Source of the DNA: Lysobacterales bacterium
GTDB lineage: Bacteria; Pseudomonadota; Gammaproteobacteria; Xanthomonadales; SZUA-5
Length of the DNA stretch: 41,340 nucleotides
Direction: 5' to 3'
Assembly (NCBI GenBank): GCA_022841325.1
Contig: JALHRS010000053.1
Span: 1-41,340, forward strand
Positions 40,603-41,340 of the stretch are shown in pieces; position 1 is the stretch's first letter; each line of letters begins with the position of its first letter. The position numbers and the translations under genes were made by a program. The notes under the pieces were generated by a model. The model had not been told where the DNA came from. It saw nothing but the letters and a program-made list of their open reading frames with translations, and searched no databases.

Positions 40603-41340
40603 ATGATTACCAAGACCCTGCTCCTCACCATCGCCCTGGCGCCGCTGCTCGGCGCCATCCTGGCCGGCCTGTTCGGTCGCCAGATCGGCCGCGCCGGCGC
40701 GCACTGGATCACCATCCTTGGTGTCGCCGTCAGTACCGCGCTCAGTCTCTACGTGCTCAAGCTGATCGCGCTCGACGCCCATCTGCCGGTCAACCTGTCG
40801 GTCTACACCTGGTTCGAGATCGGCTCGATCAAGGCCGAAGTCGGCTTTCTGATAGACGCCCTGACCGCCACCATGATGGTGGTCGTGACCTCGGTGTCGC
40901 TGATGGTGCACATCTACACCATCGGCTACATGCACGATGATCCGGGCTACCAGCGCTTCTTCTCCTACATCTCGCTGTTCACCTTCGCGATGTTGATGCT
41001 GGTGATGAGCAACAACTTCATGCAGCTGTTCTTCGGCTGGGAAGCGGTGGGTCTGGTGTCCTACCTGCTGATCGGCTTCTGGTACAAGCGCCCGACCGCC
41101 ATCTTCGCCAACCTCAAGGCCTTCCTGGTCAACCGGGTGGGTGATTTCGGCTTCCTGCTGGGCATTGGCCTGGTGCTGGCCTATCTCGGCAGTCTCGATT
41201 ACGCGACCGTGTTCCAGAAGGCACCGGAACTGGTGGGCCAGAGCTTCAATCCTTACGGTACGGTGGAATGGGCGGTGCCGACGCTGATCTGCCTGCTGCT
41301 GTTTGTAGGCGCCATGGGCAAGAGCGCACAGGTGCCGCTG
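40603..41340 (+). CDS. nuoL: NADH-quinone oxidoreductase subunit L (5' part, runs off window)
   Basis: First 246 codons of the large distal antiporter-like subunit; the frame is open to the right edge and no stop is reached. ATG 40603 begins MITKTLLLTIALAPLLGAIL. Family features seen: VGFLIDALTATMMVVVTSVS, HIYTIGYMHDDPGYQRFFSY, the key FFGWEAVGLVSYLLIGFWYK with its conserved Glu, RVGDFGFLLGI and GAMGKSAQVPL with a channel Lys. Full-length NuoL is above 600 residues. nuoM and nuoN are expected beyond the window. Confidence 0.95.
   Translation, partial: MITKTLLLTIALAPLLGAILAGLFGRQIGRAGAHWITILGVAVSTALSLYVLKLIALDAHLPVNLSVYTWFEIGSIKAEVGFLIDALTATMMVVVTSVSLMVHIYTIGYMHDDPGYQRFFSYISLFTFAMLMLVMSNNFMQLFFGWEAVGLVSYLLIGFWYKRPTAIFANLKAFLVNRVGDFGFLLGIGLVLAYLGSLDYATVFQKAPELVGQSFNPYGTVEWAVPTLICLLLFVGAMGKSAQVPL

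Overview
The window is about 41 kb of GC-rich chromosome from a gammaproteobacterium. The best fit is the Xanthomonadales/Lysobacterales group, in the Rhodanobacteraceae/Lysobacteraceae neighbourhood. Pointers to that group are the order tpiA-secG-tRNA-Leu(GAG)-nuoABC, a SUF operon headed by the Rrf2-type regulator typical of that group, a class III PhaC/PhaE pair and REP-like GGAGCGGCTTCAGCCGC palindromes. The taxonomic placement is inference. There is no phage, integrase, insertion sequence or CRISPR array; most of the window is core metabolism.

Layout: 214-5944 (+) is sucA-sucB-lpd, the complete 2-oxoglutarate dehydrogenase complex, closed by a strong hairpin shared with a convergent unknown gene (5992-6675, -). 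6789-10319 (+) holds NAD kinase, a cytosolic 5'-nucleotidase and an unknown lipoprotein, separated by palindromic repeats. 10801-17917 (-) is an Rrf2 regulator, sufB, a foreign-looking nucleotidyltransferase, sufC, sufD, sufS and an inositol-monophosphatase family gene. 18001-24069 (-) holds an HprK-like P-loop protein, rsmE, two overlapping glycosyltransferase genes and mtgA. 24234-26515 (-) is phaC-phaE. 26807-29242 (-) is rpsO-pnp. 29578-41340 (+) is tpiA, secG, tRNA-Leu and the respiratory complex I operon nuoA to nuoL, with nuoL running off the right edge.

Functionally the window joins TCA-cycle oxidation (2-oxoglutarate to succinyl-CoA and NADH) with NADH oxidation by complex I and with the SUF machinery able to build iron-sulfur clusters that complex I needs. 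PHA storage, cell-wall glycan synthesis and RNA turnover genes lie between.

The less ordinary content lies in the non-coding and repeat layer. Short tandem repeats with a period of exactly seven bases occur in at least six places with different unit sequences. One unit (GAGTCCC) is stop-free in all frames and is read through inside sucB and inside the 5'-nucleotidase. A REP-like palindrome is translated inside sufD. A 90-base element at 10316-10405 can fold as a compact four-way junction. Two copies of an 83-95 bp palindromic element flank the 5'-nucleotidase/lipoprotein region. The suf regulator has a good IscR type-1-like operator overlapping its promoter. PhaE ends in a histone H1-like Lys/Ala/Pro tail. 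A nucleotidyltransferase gene interrupts sufB and sufC. No complete new defence or mobile system could be demonstrated.
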